Positions 35,558 to 44,435 of a DNA stretch of 64,000 bases are shown here, piece by piece. The DNA is taken from contig NZ_KB905370.1 in assembly GCF_000378985.1 (NCBI RefSeq), forward strand, positions 2,279,830-2,343,829, written 5' to 3'. Both the position numbers and the translations under genes were made by a program. The stretch is from Ensifer sp. BR816. Lineage in GTDB: Bacteria; Pseudomonadota; Alphaproteobacteria; Rhizobiales; Rhizobiaceae. Every line of letters begins with the position of its first letter. Position 1 is the first letter of the stretch. Below the pieces are notes generated by a model that saw nothing but the letters and a program-made list of their open reading frames with translations, ran no database searches and was not told where the DNA came from.

Positions 35558-36352
35558 TCAAGCCTCCCGTATGCATATTGCGGATATCTGCCGCCCGTAG
35601 TCGGGTTCCTGCCGGTGCGTGGTGCGGCGATAGGAGAAGAAGCGGTCCTCGTCGGCATAGGTGCATATGTCGAGGTTTTCCGCCGTCACACCGGCATCCA
35701 TGAGCCGCCGGACCGTCAGGCCCGGCAGGTCGAACAGGGCATGGCCGTTGCGGCCAGAGGGACTGAAGAAGGATCCGTAGCTGTCGTCGGCCGCCAGGAA
35801 GCGTTCGACGAATTCGGGGCCGACCTCGTAGTGCTGGCGGCTGATCGATGGTCCGAGACAGGCGACGATGCGCTTCCGGCTGGCGCCGAGCGAGACCATT
35901 GCGTCGATCGTGCTTTCGAGCACGCCGCCGAGCGCTCCCTTCCAACCGGCATGGGCGGCGCCGATGACGCGCGCCTGGCGGTCGGCGAAGAGCACCGGGC
36001 CGCAATCGGCCGAAAGGACGCCGAGGACGATCCCCGGCGTCGCCGTCGCCAGCGCATCGGCATCCGGACGCGCGCCGTCGTAGCTGTCGTCGACGATGAT
36101 TGCATCGGGGGAATGGATCTGATGAACCGTTGCAAGACGTCGCGGCTCGGCGTTGAACCAGCGGGCGACCCGGGCGCGGTTCTCGCCGACGCGTTCGCGA
36201 TCGTCATGGGAGCCGAGGCCGACATTGAGGCCGCGATAAATGCCCTCGGAAACGCCGCCCTGGCGGGTGAAGTAGCCATGGTCAATCTCCGGCCCCGCCT
36301 CGGCGCCGAAGAGCGGACTCTGCACGGGTGAAAGCGAGGCGTCGTCCTGCAT
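35558..36352 (-). CDS. pgeF: Peptidoglycan editing factor PgeF / YfiH laccase-domain protein (264 aa)
   Basis: Belongs to the DUF152/YfiH family, with the Zn/Cu ligands His and Cys in AHAGWKGALGGVLE, ADCGPVLFAD and CLGPSISRQHYEVG. In Escherichia coli the protein corrects misincorporated serine in peptidoglycan precursors; purine nucleoside activities are described for relatives. It lies in a minus-strand series lgt - midA - pgeF - M24, with a 211-bp gap upstream that shows no gene. Confidence 0.9.
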   Translation of the reverse strand: MQDDASLSPVQSPLFGAEAGPEIDHGYFTRQGGVSEGIYRGLNVGLGSHDDRERVGENRARVARWFNAEPRRLATVHQIHSPDAIIVDDSYDGARPDADALATATPGIVLGVLSADCGPVLFADRQARVIGAAHAGWKGALGGVLESTIDAMVSLGASRKRIVACLGPSISRQHYEVGPEFVERFLAADDSYGSFFSPSGRNGHALFDLPGLTVRRLMDAGVTAENLDICTYADEDRFFSYRRTTHRQEPDYGRQISAICIREA

Positions 36353-36563
36353 TCGGTGTTCTCGCCCTTGTATTTACTTGGTTTCGTTGGATTGAGGGCG
36401 CGTCCGGCCCGATGATTCCGGCTGATTTGCCGGGCGATGTTGGCCCGGCGGGCCGGGGCTGTCAATCGTGGAGCATCGAGACGGCGTCCCGCCCGCGCCG
36501 GCAATTCCCCTTCGAGAACCGCAACGAAATGGGGTGGCGGAGCGAGATCGCGCTGCGTATGTG

Positions 36564-37667
36564 CTACCGGACCTTCTTCCGGAACGGCGCCAAAGTCACT
36601 TCCGGACTGCTGACGACCAGGACCTTGAACAGTTCGCCCATATTTCCGGCGCCGGCACCGGCAAGTCGCTCGACATCGTCACGGATACTTTCCTGAGTCG
36701 CCATATCCTTGTCGCGGCCGAGAGCCGCAGCACGGTCCAGCAAGCCGAGGCCGACCAGGAAGTCGCCCTGGTGGGCGAGGCCGCTCACCTGCAGGCCCTC
36801 CACCTTGGCGCGCAGCGCCAGTTGCTCGAAGTCCACATGGCTGGTGAGGTCGGCCCGCCCCGGATGGGCAAGCGGGGGATCGTAGTGGTGGTCGCGGACG
36901 GCCTGCAGCGTATCACCGTAGCCGGTCGAAAGATGGCCGTAGTCGATCAGGATCGCCGTGCCGCCATTGACGCGGAGACGCTCGCAAAGCGCTGCCATCA
37001 CCGCGTCGCGTGCTGGAGCGATCTCGAAGATCGTGCCTTCGGCGACTGATTGCGCCGGCGTCGGCAGCAGGGACGGATCGATGCCAGCCACACCGGCGGC
37101 GAAGGCCAGTTCGTCGTCGGCATCGAGCCCGATCATGCGTTCCCGGAACCCCTGTGCGGTTCGCACGAACTGGCGAATCGGGATCGCGTCGAAAAGCTCG
37201 TTCGCGGCGAGAAGCAGGAAGCCGGAGGGCAAGCTTTCGAAACTTGCGTGCCAATGCACCTTGCCTTCATGGGCGGCGAGCGTTTCAGCCTGAATCTTGC
37301 GCAGCCTTTCGCTGGTCTCGACGAGATGAACATTGGCGGCGGCATAGAGATCGGGCGCCAGGCGCGCGACGACCCGCAGGATATCCGACATCATCGTGCC
37401 GCGGCCCGGCCCGATTTCGGCAATGGTCGCGTGCATCGGCGAGCCATGCTCCTGCCAGGCGTGAACCAGGAATATGCCGATCATTTCCCCGAAGAGCTGG
37501 CTGATCTCCGGCGCCGTCGTAAAGTCGCCGGTCGGTCCGAAGGGCTCGCGAACGCGATAATAGCCGTGCTGCGGATCGGCGAGGCAGAGGGAAAAATAAT
37601 CGGTGACGCTGATCGGCCCGTTGGTCCTTATCAGCGCCTTGATCTTGTCGGCGAGAGGATTCGTCAT
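36564..37667 (-). CDS. SAM-dependent methyltransferase, MidA/NDUFAF7 family (367 aa)
   Basis: The SAM-binding glycine motif is EIGPGRGTMMSDILR (around residue 86-100), preceded by the family marker FTTAPEISQLFGE. LLAANELFDAIPIRQF and ILIDYGHLSTGYG also fit the DUF185 family. The mitochondrial homologue NDUFAF7 dimethylates an arginine of complex I subunit NDUFS2; a similar role in bacteria is plausible but unproven. It starts 12 bp after the lgt stop, a common rhizobial pairing. Confidence 0.9.
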   Translation of the reverse strand: MTNPLADKIKALIRTNGPISVTDYFSLCLADPQHGYYRVREPFGPTGDFTTAPEISQLFGEMIGIFLVHAWQEHGSPMHATIAEIGPGRGTMMSDILRVVARLAPDLYAAANVHLVETSERLRKIQAETLAAHEGKVHWHASFESLPSGFLLLAANELFDAIPIRQFVRTAQGFRERMIGLDADDELAFAAGVAGIDPSLLPTPAQSVAEGTIFEIAPARDAVMAALCERLRVNGGTAILIDYGHLSTGYGDTLQAVRDHHYDPPLAHPGRADLTSHVDFEQLALRAKVEGLQVSGLAHQGDFLVGLGLLDRAAALGRDKDMATQESIRDDVERLAGAGAGNMGELFKVLVVSSPEVTLAPFRKKVR

Positions 37668-37679
37668 GCACCCGTCCAG

Positions 37680-38525
37680 TTATGCGGCGGCGGCTGCCGC
37701 CCTGCGCGCCCGCGCAATGGCCCATAGTCCGACCAAAGCCATCGGCAGCGAAAGCACCATGCCCATGGTCAGCCAGCCGCCGGCAAGATAGCCGATCTGC
37801 GCGTCCGGTTCGCGGAAGAATTCGACGAAAATACGGCTTGCGGCGTAACCGCAGACAAAGATGCCGGTGACGAAGCCGGGCGTCCTCAAGGCTTTGCGTC
37901 GATAAACCAAATAGGCAAGCACAGCGAGCAGCAGAAGGCCCTCGAGAAGGGCCTCGTAGAGCTGGCTCGGGTGGCGCGGGAAAGGCCCCCCGGTCGGGAA
38001 GACGACCGCCCAGGGCATCGATGACAGCCGCCCCCAGAGTTCGCCGTTGATGAAATTGGCGATACGGCCGAAGAAGAGGCCGATCGGCACGACGGCCGCC
38101 ACGACGTCGAGCAGGCTCCAGATGGGGATGGCGTTCCTGCGGGCAAACAGAATAATGGCCAAAGTGGTGCCAAGAAGCCCGCCGTGGAACGACATGCCTC
38201 CGTTCCAGATCTCGACGGCGCGGATCGGGTCTTGCAGCACCGAGGCGAGGTCGTAGAAGAGGGTGTAGCCGAGGCGTCCGCCAAGCACGATGCCACCGGC
38301 CGCCCAGAGCAGGAAATCATCGAGCTGCGTCAGGTTGACGGGGGGGGCGTCGCTGCGCCAAAGCGCGGGTTTCTGGACCATGCGCCGGGCGTAGAGCCAG
38401 CCGAGCAGGATGCCGGCGACATAGGCGAGGCCATACCAGTGCACGGCGAGCGGCCCGATCGTGAAGATCACGGGATCGATTTCGGGGAAGGGGAGAATGG
38501 CAAGGCGGCTTGCAAGTGTTTCCAA
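37680..38525 (-). CDS. lgt: Phosphatidylglycerol-prolipoprotein diacylglyceryl transferase (281 aa)
   Basis: An inner-membrane enzyme that adds diacylglycerol to the lipobox Cys of prolipoproteins. It has seven hydrophobic segments and the family signatures [20 protein letters not shown] and [14 protein letters not shown] (residues about 149-162), the last holding the essential Arg/Asn/Glu cluster. [11 protein letters not shown] is the usual beginning. It heads the minus-strand run with midA and is divergent from ubiK across 185 bp. Confidence 0.96.
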   Translation of the reverse strand: METLASRLAILPFPEIDPVIFTIGPLAVHWYGLAYVAGILLGWLYARRMVQKPALWRSDAPPVNLTQLDDFLLWAAGGIVLGGRLGYTLFYDLASVLQDPIRAVEIWNGGMSFHGGLLGTTLAIILFARRNAIPIWSLLDVVAAVVPIGLFFGRIANFINGELWGRLSSMPWAVVFPTGGPFPRHPSQLYEALLEGLLLLAVLAYLVYRRKALRTPGFVTGIFVCGYAASRIFVEFFREPDAQIGYLAGGWLTMGMVLSLPMALVGLWAIARARRAAAAAA

Positions 38526-38710
38526 GGTCTTCTCTCATACCGGCCGATTGGTTGGGCGGAACATGACGATCGAAACCGGCGGGGTCAAGCTGCCGGCCCG
38601 GTCTTCAGGTCGTAGGCTCTTATTTTCCTTGCATCCTTGCCCGGACGACCCTACCTGAAATCGACAAAGCACGCCGCATGTAGTGCGGGAGTGAAACGGA
38701 GACAAATACG

Positions 38711-38998
38711 ATGAGCACAGGGCCCAATCGCATTCTCGATGATCTGGCCAAGCTTATGACGGATGCTGCCGGTGCGGCCCAGGGTGTGCGGCGGGAGGTT
38801 GAAACGGCCTTTCGGGCGCAGGCCGAAAGCTGGCTGAATTCGCTCGACGTGGTGAAGCGCGAGGAGTTCGAGGCCGTCAAGGAGATGGCCGCCAAGGCGC
38901 GCGAAGAAAACGACGCTTTGCTCGCGCGCATCGCGGCGCTGGAAGCCCGCCTCGGCACGGCAGGACAGGCAGGCGCGGACGTTACGACCGGCAAATAG
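38711..38998 (+). CDS. ubiK: Ubiquinone biosynthesis accessory factor UbiK / BMFP domain protein (95 aa)
   Basis: A small helical protein of the former DUF526 family. NRILDDLAKLMTDAAGAAQGV is the amphipathic N-terminus and REEFEAVKEMAAKAREEND begins the coiled coil that trimerises through to AALEARLG. UbiK binds UbiJ and promotes coenzyme Q synthesis in enterobacteria; the Brucella BMFP homologue promotes membrane fusion in vitro. GGAGTGAAACGGAG gives a ribosome site. Role here by family only. Confidence 0.9.
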   Translation: MSTGPNRILDDLAKLMTDAAGAAQGVRREVETAFRAQAESWLNSLDVVKREEFEAVKEMAAKAREENDALLARIAALEARLGTAGQAGADVTTGK

Positions 38999-39034
38999 CT
39001 GTAGAAGGTCGCCCCCAGCGGGCGCAACGACTTG

Positions 39035-39335
39035 GAATCTTGCCTTTGAGCCGCCATGCCGACGGCTCAAGCGCCACCGGAATCTGGCGATTTCCGTGGC
39101 CGGCCGACTCGCGAGCCGGTGATTTGCGTCGCAATCGCTGCTTCAGCCTCAGGGTTAATGAAAGCTGAAAAGTTTTCCACCTGTGGACACTGCCAAAAAA
39201 CCCTTATCGCAGAGTCGTTTAAGCATCCGCGCTGAATCGAAATCCTAAGGCGACGAGAGTTCTTCCCTGCAATTTTTCGGTTCAGGGGCTGGCAGGGTGA
39301 CTCTGCCGTTATACACTGATTTTAAATGATGATTC
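39035..39335. promoter_or_regulatory. Cluster of seven GANTC sites upstream of ybjN-proC
   Basis: This lies in the 489-bp space 38999-39487, where no gene is seen. GANTC occurs at 39035, 39080, 39106, 39212, 39234, 39299 and 39331. GANTC is the target of the cell-cycle methyltransferase CcrM in Rhizobiales. The same space contains TTAATGAAAGCTGAA (39155), close to a CtrA box (TTAA-N7-TTAA), and TCCACCTGTGGA (39176-39187). Methylation-sensitive regulation of the downstream genes is inferred, not shown. Confidence 0.5.
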
Positions 39336-39487
39336 GAAACGGGCCACGCAAGCTCCGGGCAGGGTAAGTAAGCCAGGATAGTCGCAGGTCCAGCAATCAT
39401 AGTGTGTCGGTATCCGGTGTCGGGTTTGCAGCGTTGCGTCTTGTGAACGCGATCTTGCGCGCCTGCGCCGTGCCTTTAGGGTGATGC

Positions 39488-39988
39488 ATGAGCCTTTTGG
39501 AAATGGAAGTCGAGCGCCAGTCCAACCCGGTCGATATGATCGAGTTCGTCGCCGCCAACAATGACTGGTCTTTCGAGCGGTCCGGCGAAGACGAGATCGC
39601 CATGACGGTCGAAGGCCGGTGGGCGGACTATCATGTTTCCTTTTCCTGGATGGAGGAATTCGAGGCGCTGCATCTCGCCTGCGCCTTCGACATCAAGGTT
39701 TCGGAAAGCCGCGTCAACGAGGTGATCCGCCTGCTCTCGCAGATCAACGGTCAGGTGCTGATGGGGCATTTCGATCTCTGGCGCCAAGAAGAGGTCATCA
39801 TCTTCAGGCAATCTCTCTTGCTTGCCGGTGGCGCCGAGCCGACGAACCGGCAGGTGGAAGTGTTGTTGTCGAGCGCGCTCGATGCCTGCGAAACCTATTT
39901 CCAGGCGTTCCAGTTCGTCGTCTGGTCCGGCATGGACGCGCAGCGCGCCGTCGATGCCGTCCTGTTCGCGACCGTTGGGGAGGCATGA
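39488..39988 (+). CDS. YbjN domain-containing protein (166 aa)
   Basis: A cytoplasmic protein with the type III chaperone-like YbjN fold: ERQSNPVDMIEFVAANNDWSF at the start and NEVIRLLSQINGQVLMGHFDLW in the middle. Overproduction of the Escherichia coli homologue alters motility and stress survival, but molecular activity is unknown. The stop is 1 bp before the proC start, so both are co-transcribed. The upstream 489-bp region carries an unusual GANTC cluster. Confidence 0.9.
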   Translation: MSLLEMEVERQSNPVDMIEFVAANNDWSFERSGEDEIAMTVEGRWADYHVSFSWMEEFEALHLACAFDIKVSESRVNEVIRLLSQINGQVLMGHFDLWRQEEVIIFRQSLLLAGGAEPTNRQVEVLLSSALDACETYFQAFQFVVWSGMDAQRAVDAVLFATVGEA

Positions 39989-39989
39989 G

Positions 39990-40808
39990 ATGAGCATCGC
40001 CGTTTCCGGTCCCATCGTTCTTGTCGGTGCCGGCAATATGGGCGGCGCCATGCTCGGCGGCTGGATCAAGAGCGGCGTCAGCGGTGGTGATGTCCTCGTC
40101 ATCGATCCAGGACCGCCTCCGGCGATGGCGAAATTGATCGCTGACAATGGCGTGGGCCATGCGGCCACCGCACCCGGAGGCGTCCAGGCGGGTGTGGTCT
40201 TTCTGGCCGTGAAGCCGCAGGTCATGGAGGCGGCGCTGCCGCCGCTCAAAGGACTCGTCGGCCCCGACACGGTGATCGTTTCCGTCGCGGCCGGCAAGAC
40301 GCTCGGTTTTATCGAGCACCATCTCGGCGAAGCGGCGGTCGTGCGGGCGATGCCGAACACGCCGGCGATGATCGGCCGCGGCGTCACGGGCGCTTTCGCC
40401 AACGTCCGCGTGACCGAAAAGCAACGCGCGCTCGTTCATGATCTCCTGAAGGTCAGCGGGCCGGTCGAATGGGTTGCCACCGAAGCCGACATCGATACAG
40501 TGACTGCGGTTTCCGGAAGCGGACCGGCCTACGTCTTCTATCTCGTCGAGTGCATGGCGGAGGCGGGGCGAAAGCTCGGCCTCGAGGCGGACCTTGCCAT
40601 GCGGCTCGCTCGGGAAACCGTCGCGGGGGCTGGTGAGCTCCTACATCAGTCCCCCGACGACGCCGCACGGTTGCGCCAGAACGTCACGTCGCCGGGTGGC
40701 ACCACCGCCGCGGCTCTCGCAATCCTGATGGCGGACGATGGCATGCAGCCGCTTTTCGACCGGGCCATCGCGGCTGCGCGCACGCGCGCCGAAGAACTTG
40801 CCGGCTAA
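39990..40808 (+). CDS. proC: Pyrroline-5-carboxylate reductase (272 aa)
   Basis: Last step of proline synthesis: reduces pyrroline-5-carboxylate with NAD(P)H. Start at 39990 gives MSIAVSGPIVLVGAGNMGGAM, with the Rossmann Gly motif (GAGNMG). VSGSGPAYVFYLVECM and the signature VTSPGGTTAAALAILM near the C-terminus are decisive. It is coupled to ybjN. Longer starts would run into ybjN. Confidence 0.96.
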   Translation: MSIAVSGPIVLVGAGNMGGAMLGGWIKSGVSGGDVLVIDPGPPPAMAKLIADNGVGHAATAPGGVQAGVVFLAVKPQVMEAALPPLKGLVGPDTVIVSVAAGKTLGFIEHHLGEAAVVRAMPNTPAMIGRGVTGAFANVRVTEKQRALVHDLLKVSGPVEWVATEADIDTVTAVSGSGPAYVFYLVECMAEAGRKLGLEADLAMRLARETVAGAGELLHQSPDDAARLRQNVTSPGGTTAAALAILMADDGMQPLFDRAIAAARTRAEELAG

Positions 40809-40961
40809 GGCACGCGCGCGACCATCGGACCAAGACATTCCGCTTTGGGTGTCTGCGCGGCTGGCGCCGATCGCTCGCGGCAGTCGAAAACGTCGCACTC
40901 TGTGACGAGAGCCGGGCGCGGTCGGATCTTCTTCAAAGCGCCAATATACCGAGGGATTGTG

Positions 40962-41303
40962 ATGTCGGACGTCATTGAGTTTGCCGATTTCGAACGAGTC
41001 GATATTCGCGTCGGCACAATCGTCGAGGCCGAGGTCTTTCCCGAGGCGCGCAAGCCCGCCTTCAAACTGAGGATCGACTTCGGTCCGGAGATCGGCATAA
41101 GAAAGTCGTCGGCCCAGATCACTGTGCACTACAGGCCGGAGGACCTTATCGGCCGGCAGGTACTGGGCGTGGTCAATTTCCCGCCGCGCCAGATCGGCCC
41201 TTTCCGCTCCGAAGTTCTGACGCTCGGCTTTGCAGACGAAGAGGGCGCGATTGTACTGGCCGCGACTGACAAGCCGGTTCCGAATGGCAGAAAGCTGATG
41301 TGA
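40962..41303 (+). CDS. csaA: tRNA-binding domain protein CsaA (113 aa)
   Basis: Start at 40962 gives [21 protein letters not shown], the OB-fold of tRNA-binding EMAP-II/CsaA proteins; [21 protein letters not shown] and the end [12 protein letters not shown] match CsaA. The Bacillus subtilis protein is a secretion-related chaperone. The monodomain form rules out a MetG fragment. Monocistronic, 154 bp after proC. Confidence 0.92.
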   Translation: MSDVIEFADFERVDIRVGTIVEAEVFPEARKPAFKLRIDFGPEIGIRKSSAQITVHYRPEDLIGRQVLGVVNFPPRQIGPFRSEVLTLGFADEEGAIVLAATDKPVPNGRKLM

Positions 41304-41398
41304 GGCGACATGATGTTCGAGACAGAACTTGGCGCCGCGTCAACGAACGGGGTGGTATGACCTCGACCTATTCGCGATAGCAATTTCGAGAACCGGTC

Positions 41399-42781
41399 TT
41401 ACGTCGGGACGCGCACCGTGGCGCGCAGCCCACCAAGCGGGCTGTTGCCGAGCGTGACATTGCCGCCGTGGCTTCGGGCGATGTCGCGCGCAATCGCGAG
41501 CCCTAGGCCCGTGCCAGAACTGTCGAGATTGCGCGCTTCATCCAGGCGGAAGAACGGCTTGAAGACATCCTCGCGCGACCGCTCCGGAACCCCGGGACCG
41601 TCATCGTCGACTGTGATTGTCAGCCATTTGGACGTATGGCGTGCCTCGATCCGCACCGTGTCGGCGTAGCGATTGGCGTTCGACGCCAGATTGGCGACGA
41701 GGCGCGTAAAGGCGTTCGGCCGGACCCGAATATTGTCCTCTCCCTCGATCGAGGTGGTCAGCGTCTTGCCGTAAAGCTCGGCCTCGGCGGCGAGCCGGGC
41801 CATCAGGTCGCTGAGCCTCAACTCGCCGACATCCTCTTCCGCCTCGCCGCGGACGAAGGCGAGATAGCCTTCCAGCATGTTCTGCATGTCCTCGACATCT
41901 TGATTGAGGCTGTCGAGATCCGGATTGTCGCCGGCGAGTGCGAGCTGCAGCTTGAAACGCGTCAAGATCGTGCGCAAATCGTGGCTGACACCGGTCAGCA
42001 TGGCCGTCCGCTGTTCGATCTGGCGTTCGATGCGTTCGCGCATCAGGATGAAGGCGAGGCCGGCGCGGCGGATTTCTTCGGCACCACGCGGGGCGAAGTC
42101 ATCGATCTTCTGGCCCTTGCCGAAGCTCTCCGCAGCACTGGCAAGCGCCAGGATCGGCCGGATCTGTCCGCGCAGGAAGAGGATCGCGATCGCCAGTAGG
42201 ACGAGCGACGCGCCAACCATCCAGACGAGAAAGATATGCGTGTTCGACGCATATGCCTGGTTGCGTCGTGCATAGACGCGGAGAATGCGGCCGTCTTCGA
42301 GCTTGATGCGGATCTCGACGATTTTCGAGTTGCCGACCGTGTCGATCCAGAAAGGACGGCGGATCTGGTTGGAGATCTCTTCGCTGAGGATCTGGTCGAG
42401 AATTTCGAAGAAGGGCTTGGGCCGGGGTGGCGGCAGGTCGCCGCCCGGTTCGACGGCGATGTTGAGGTCGAGTTCGTCGCGGGCGATGCGGACAATCTGG
42501 TCTATGTCGCCGTCTTGCGGAAAGGTCGTGATCAGGTCGACGATCGCCGCGATGTCGTTGGTGACCGCGGCCGAGAGTCGTTGCGTGACGAGCTGCCAGT
42601 GGCGCTCCATGAAGACGAAGGCAACGACCGACTGCAGCAGCACCATCGGAATGACGACGATCAGCAGCGAGCGGGCATAAAGCCCCATCGGCAGGCGGCG
42701 GCGCAGCCAGCGGGTGAGGCGCTTCCAGGCGCTGTCGGCGCTGCTCGATCTGTTGCGCCTGAGGCTGTCAAAGCTTACCAT
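41399..42781 (-). CDS. EnvZ-type sensor histidine kinase (460 aa)
   Basis: Two membrane helices (LLIVVIPMVLLQSVVAFVF near residue 40 and IFLVWMVGASLVLLAIAIL near 190) enclose a periplasmic domain of about 130 residues, followed by HAMP, the H box GVSHDLRTILTRFKLQ with the phospho-His, an N box (LVANLASNANRYA), and Gly boxes (DDDGPGVP, GTGLGLAIARDIA). Its cognate regulator is encoded 64 bp upstream on the same strand. Stimulus unknown. Confidence 0.93.
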   Translation of the reverse strand: MVSFDSLRRNRSSSADSAWKRLTRWLRRRLPMGLYARSLLIVVIPMVLLQSVVAFVFMERHWQLVTQRLSAAVTNDIAAIVDLITTFPQDGDIDQIVRIARDELDLNIAVEPGGDLPPPRPKPFFEILDQILSEEISNQIRRPFWIDTVGNSKIVEIRIKLEDGRILRVYARRNQAYASNTHIFLVWMVGASLVLLAIAILFLRGQIRPILALASAAESFGKGQKIDDFAPRGAEEIRRAGLAFILMRERIERQIEQRTAMLTGVSHDLRTILTRFKLQLALAGDNPDLDSLNQDVEDMQNMLEGYLAFVRGEAEEDVGELRLSDLMARLAAEAELYGKTLTTSIEGEDNIRVRPNAFTRLVANLASNANRYADTVRIEARHTSKWLTITVDDDGPGVPERSREDVFKPFFRLDEARNLDSSGTGLGLAIARDIARSHGGNVTLGNSPLGGLRATVRVPT

Positions 42782-42844
42782 CGTCGTCTGCGTCTTTGCC
42801 GAAGCGGTCCGATGTCAAAACGGGATGCCGAAGCGGACCCTAGA

Positions 42845-43546
42845 CTAGTCTACACTCAATCGATAGCCGACGCCGCGCACCGTCTGCAGCCAGACGGGAT
42901 TGGACGGGTCGTCCTCGATCTTGCGCCGCAGCCGGTTGATCTGCACGTCGATCGTCCGCTCGCCGACCTCGGCGTCGTCGCCGATCAATTCGTGACGCGG
43001 AATGGTTTCGCCGGCGCGTTGCGAAAACAGGGTCATGATCTCCTGTTCGCGGTCGGTCAGCCGAATGTGCTCGGCACCGCGGCGAAGCTCCTTGCGCACG
43101 ACCGAAAACGTGTAGGGGCCGAAAATGACCTGATCGACCTTCGGCGCCTGTGTGGGCTGGTTTCGGCGCAGTATGTTGCTGATCCGGAGCACGAGTTCGC
43201 GCGGCTCGAAGGGCTTCGGCAGGTAGTCGTCGGCGCCCGCCTCAAGGCCCTCGATGCGTGAATTCGCCTCGGCGAGCGCGGTCAGCATGATGATCGGCAC
43301 GGTCTTGATCTGTCTCAGGCTCTGCGTCAGGGAGATGCCGCTTTCGCCGGGCATCATCACGTCGACGATCAGCAGGTCGAAATCGAGTCCGATGAGCTTT
43401 CGTCTTGCTTCGTCGGCGTCGGCGGCCGTCGTCACGCGATATCCCTGTTCGACCAGATAACGGTTGAGCAGGTCGCGAATGCGCCGGTCGTCATCCACGA
43501 TCAGAAGATGCGCTGCATCATCGGCCACTTTCGCTTTGGCTATCAT
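42845..43546 (-). CDS. OmpR-family response regulator, PetR-like (233 aa)
   Basis: Start at 43546 (MIAKAKVADDAAHLLIVDDD) gives a normal OmpR length; the ATG at 43612 would add 22 residues. The receiver has LLIVDVMMPGESG with the phospho-acceptor Asp, and the C-terminal winged helix ends in NPVWLQTVRGVGYRL. A MarR gene upstream recalls the petP-petR pair described in Rhodobacter capsulatus; the petR name is an analogy. The ribosome site before 43546 is weak, so the start is not certain. Confidence 0.9.
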   Translation of the reverse strand: MIAKAKVADDAAHLLIVDDDRRIRDLLNRYLVEQGYRVTTAADADEARRKLIGLDFDLLIVDVMMPGESGISLTQSLRQIKTVPIIMLTALAEANSRIEGLEAGADDYLPKPFEPRELVLRISNILRRNQPTQAPKVDQVIFGPYTFSVVRKELRRGAEHIRLTDREQEIMTLFSQRAGETIPRHELIGDDAEVGERTIDVQINRLRRKIEDDPSNPVWLQTVRGVGYRLSVD

Positions 43547-43659
43547 CCTTGGCAAACCTTCATTCTCGGCAGAGCCTTGTTTCCCCTCTGGATCGCGCGA
43601 TCGGCTGATCAATGCGTCCTCCTCCCGAACATGAATGACCGCGTATCAAAGTGCGGGCA

Positions 43660-44109
43660 TCAGTCCGCGGCGCTGTTCTTCATGTTGACGAGAAACCGCT
43701 TGACGATTTCGCGCGCCCCCGGACCTGTCTTCGCCAATGCATCCGCTATGCGGCGGGACTGTGGCTCTGCGAGTGCCCTTGCCAAAGCCTGGCCCTCTTT
43801 CGTCGTATAGAGCATGCGCTGACGCCTGTCCTCCGGACCGGTTACCTGGCGAATATAGCCTGAGTCGATCAATTGCTTGAGGACGCGGGCGAGGCTCTGC
43901 TTGGTAATTTTCAGCGTTTCGAGAAGGTCGGCCACCGTCATGCCCGGCTCCCGATTGACGAAGTGCACGACGCGGTGGTGCGCGCGGCCGAAGCCCCTTT
44001 TTTCGAGGATGGCATCCGGATCGCCGGTGAAGTCGCGATAGGCAAAGAACAGCAATTCGATGATCTCGAAATCGATCGTGTCTTCATCCTTGCGAGCGAC
44101 ATCGGTCAT
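43660..44109 (-). CDS. MarR-family transcriptional regulator, PetP-like (149 aa)
   Basis: Winged-helix MarR protein: HHRVVHFVNREPGMTVADLLETL and ITKQSLARVLKQLIDSGYI are the recognition region and VTGPEDRRQRMLYTT the wing. Start 44109 (MTDVARKDEDT) is preferred to 44196, because the latter codon lies inside a dyad (44196-44212) and upstream of a likely -10 box (CTATAT, minus strand, near 44188). Probably autoregulated and linked to the two-component genes downstream. Confidence 0.87.
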   Translation of the reverse strand: MTDVARKDEDTIDFEIIELLFFAYRDFTGDPDAILEKRGFGRAHHRVVHFVNREPGMTVADLLETLKITKQSLARVLKQLIDSGYIRQVTGPEDRRQRMLYTTKEGQALARALAEPQSRRIADALAKTGPGAREIVKRFLVNMKNSAAD

Positions 44110-44195
44110 GAACTGGCTGTTGTCCCTGGATTGGCCGGCCACGCGGTCATTTCCTTTCAAGGCAGATTGCACTCTGCGACATATATAGAAAGACA

Positions 44196-44212
44196 TGTCA
44201 GCTTTGTTGACA
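44196..44212. promoter_or_regulatory. Candidate MarR operator
   Basis: TGTCAGC-TTT-GTTGACA, an inverted repeat with one mismatch in 7-bp arms, immediately upstream of the MarR gene. The size and position fit a MarR-dimer binding site. A minus-strand CTATATAT stretch (44181-44188) next to it may be the -10 region. Confidence 0.5.
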
Positions 44213-44293
44213 CAATTCTATGCCTGATGAAGGGAATAGCGTTCAAATTCCGTCGCGGCACTGTGAGGCAGGGGCGGCGCGTTGGCCGCCACG

Positions 44294-44329
44294 AAAAAAT
44301 CCGCAGCGCGTTTGTGCGCGCTGCGGATT
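44294..44329 (-). terminator. Strong Rho-independent terminator (minus strand)
   Basis: AATCCGCAGCGCG (44298-44310) pairs perfectly over 13 bp with CGCGCTGCGGATT (44317-44329), and on the minus strand the stem is followed by TTTTTT (44294-44299). It ends either the SH3-protein mRNA or a separate small RNA (see 44294-44430). Confidence 0.9.
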
Positions 44330-44430
44330 AGGAACCTGCAAAGCGACTGCATGTGTCCTGGAATAGGACAGCGTCAACGACACATGCAGCAATCCCACCT
44401 TTGTGCGCCTGAAAAAACGCGGGCGCGTAG
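44294..44430 (-). ncRNA. Candidate structured small RNA or 3'-UTR RNA, ends at the terminator
   Basis: In the minus direction, after the SH3 gene stop at 44436, there is an 11-bp perfect stem CTGCATGTGTC / GACACATGCAG (44389-44379 with 44357-44347) containing a nested TGTCC/GGACA pair, a purine-rich linker (CAAAGGTGGGATTG just before it), and the perfect terminator. No gene lies in the 145 bp. The layout, hairpin then GC-rich terminator, resembles trans-acting sRNAs of Rhizobiales. The 5' end is unknown and no clear promoter was seen, so a 3'-UTR-derived RNA is the main alternative. Confidence 0.4.
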
Positions 44431-44435
44431 GATGG

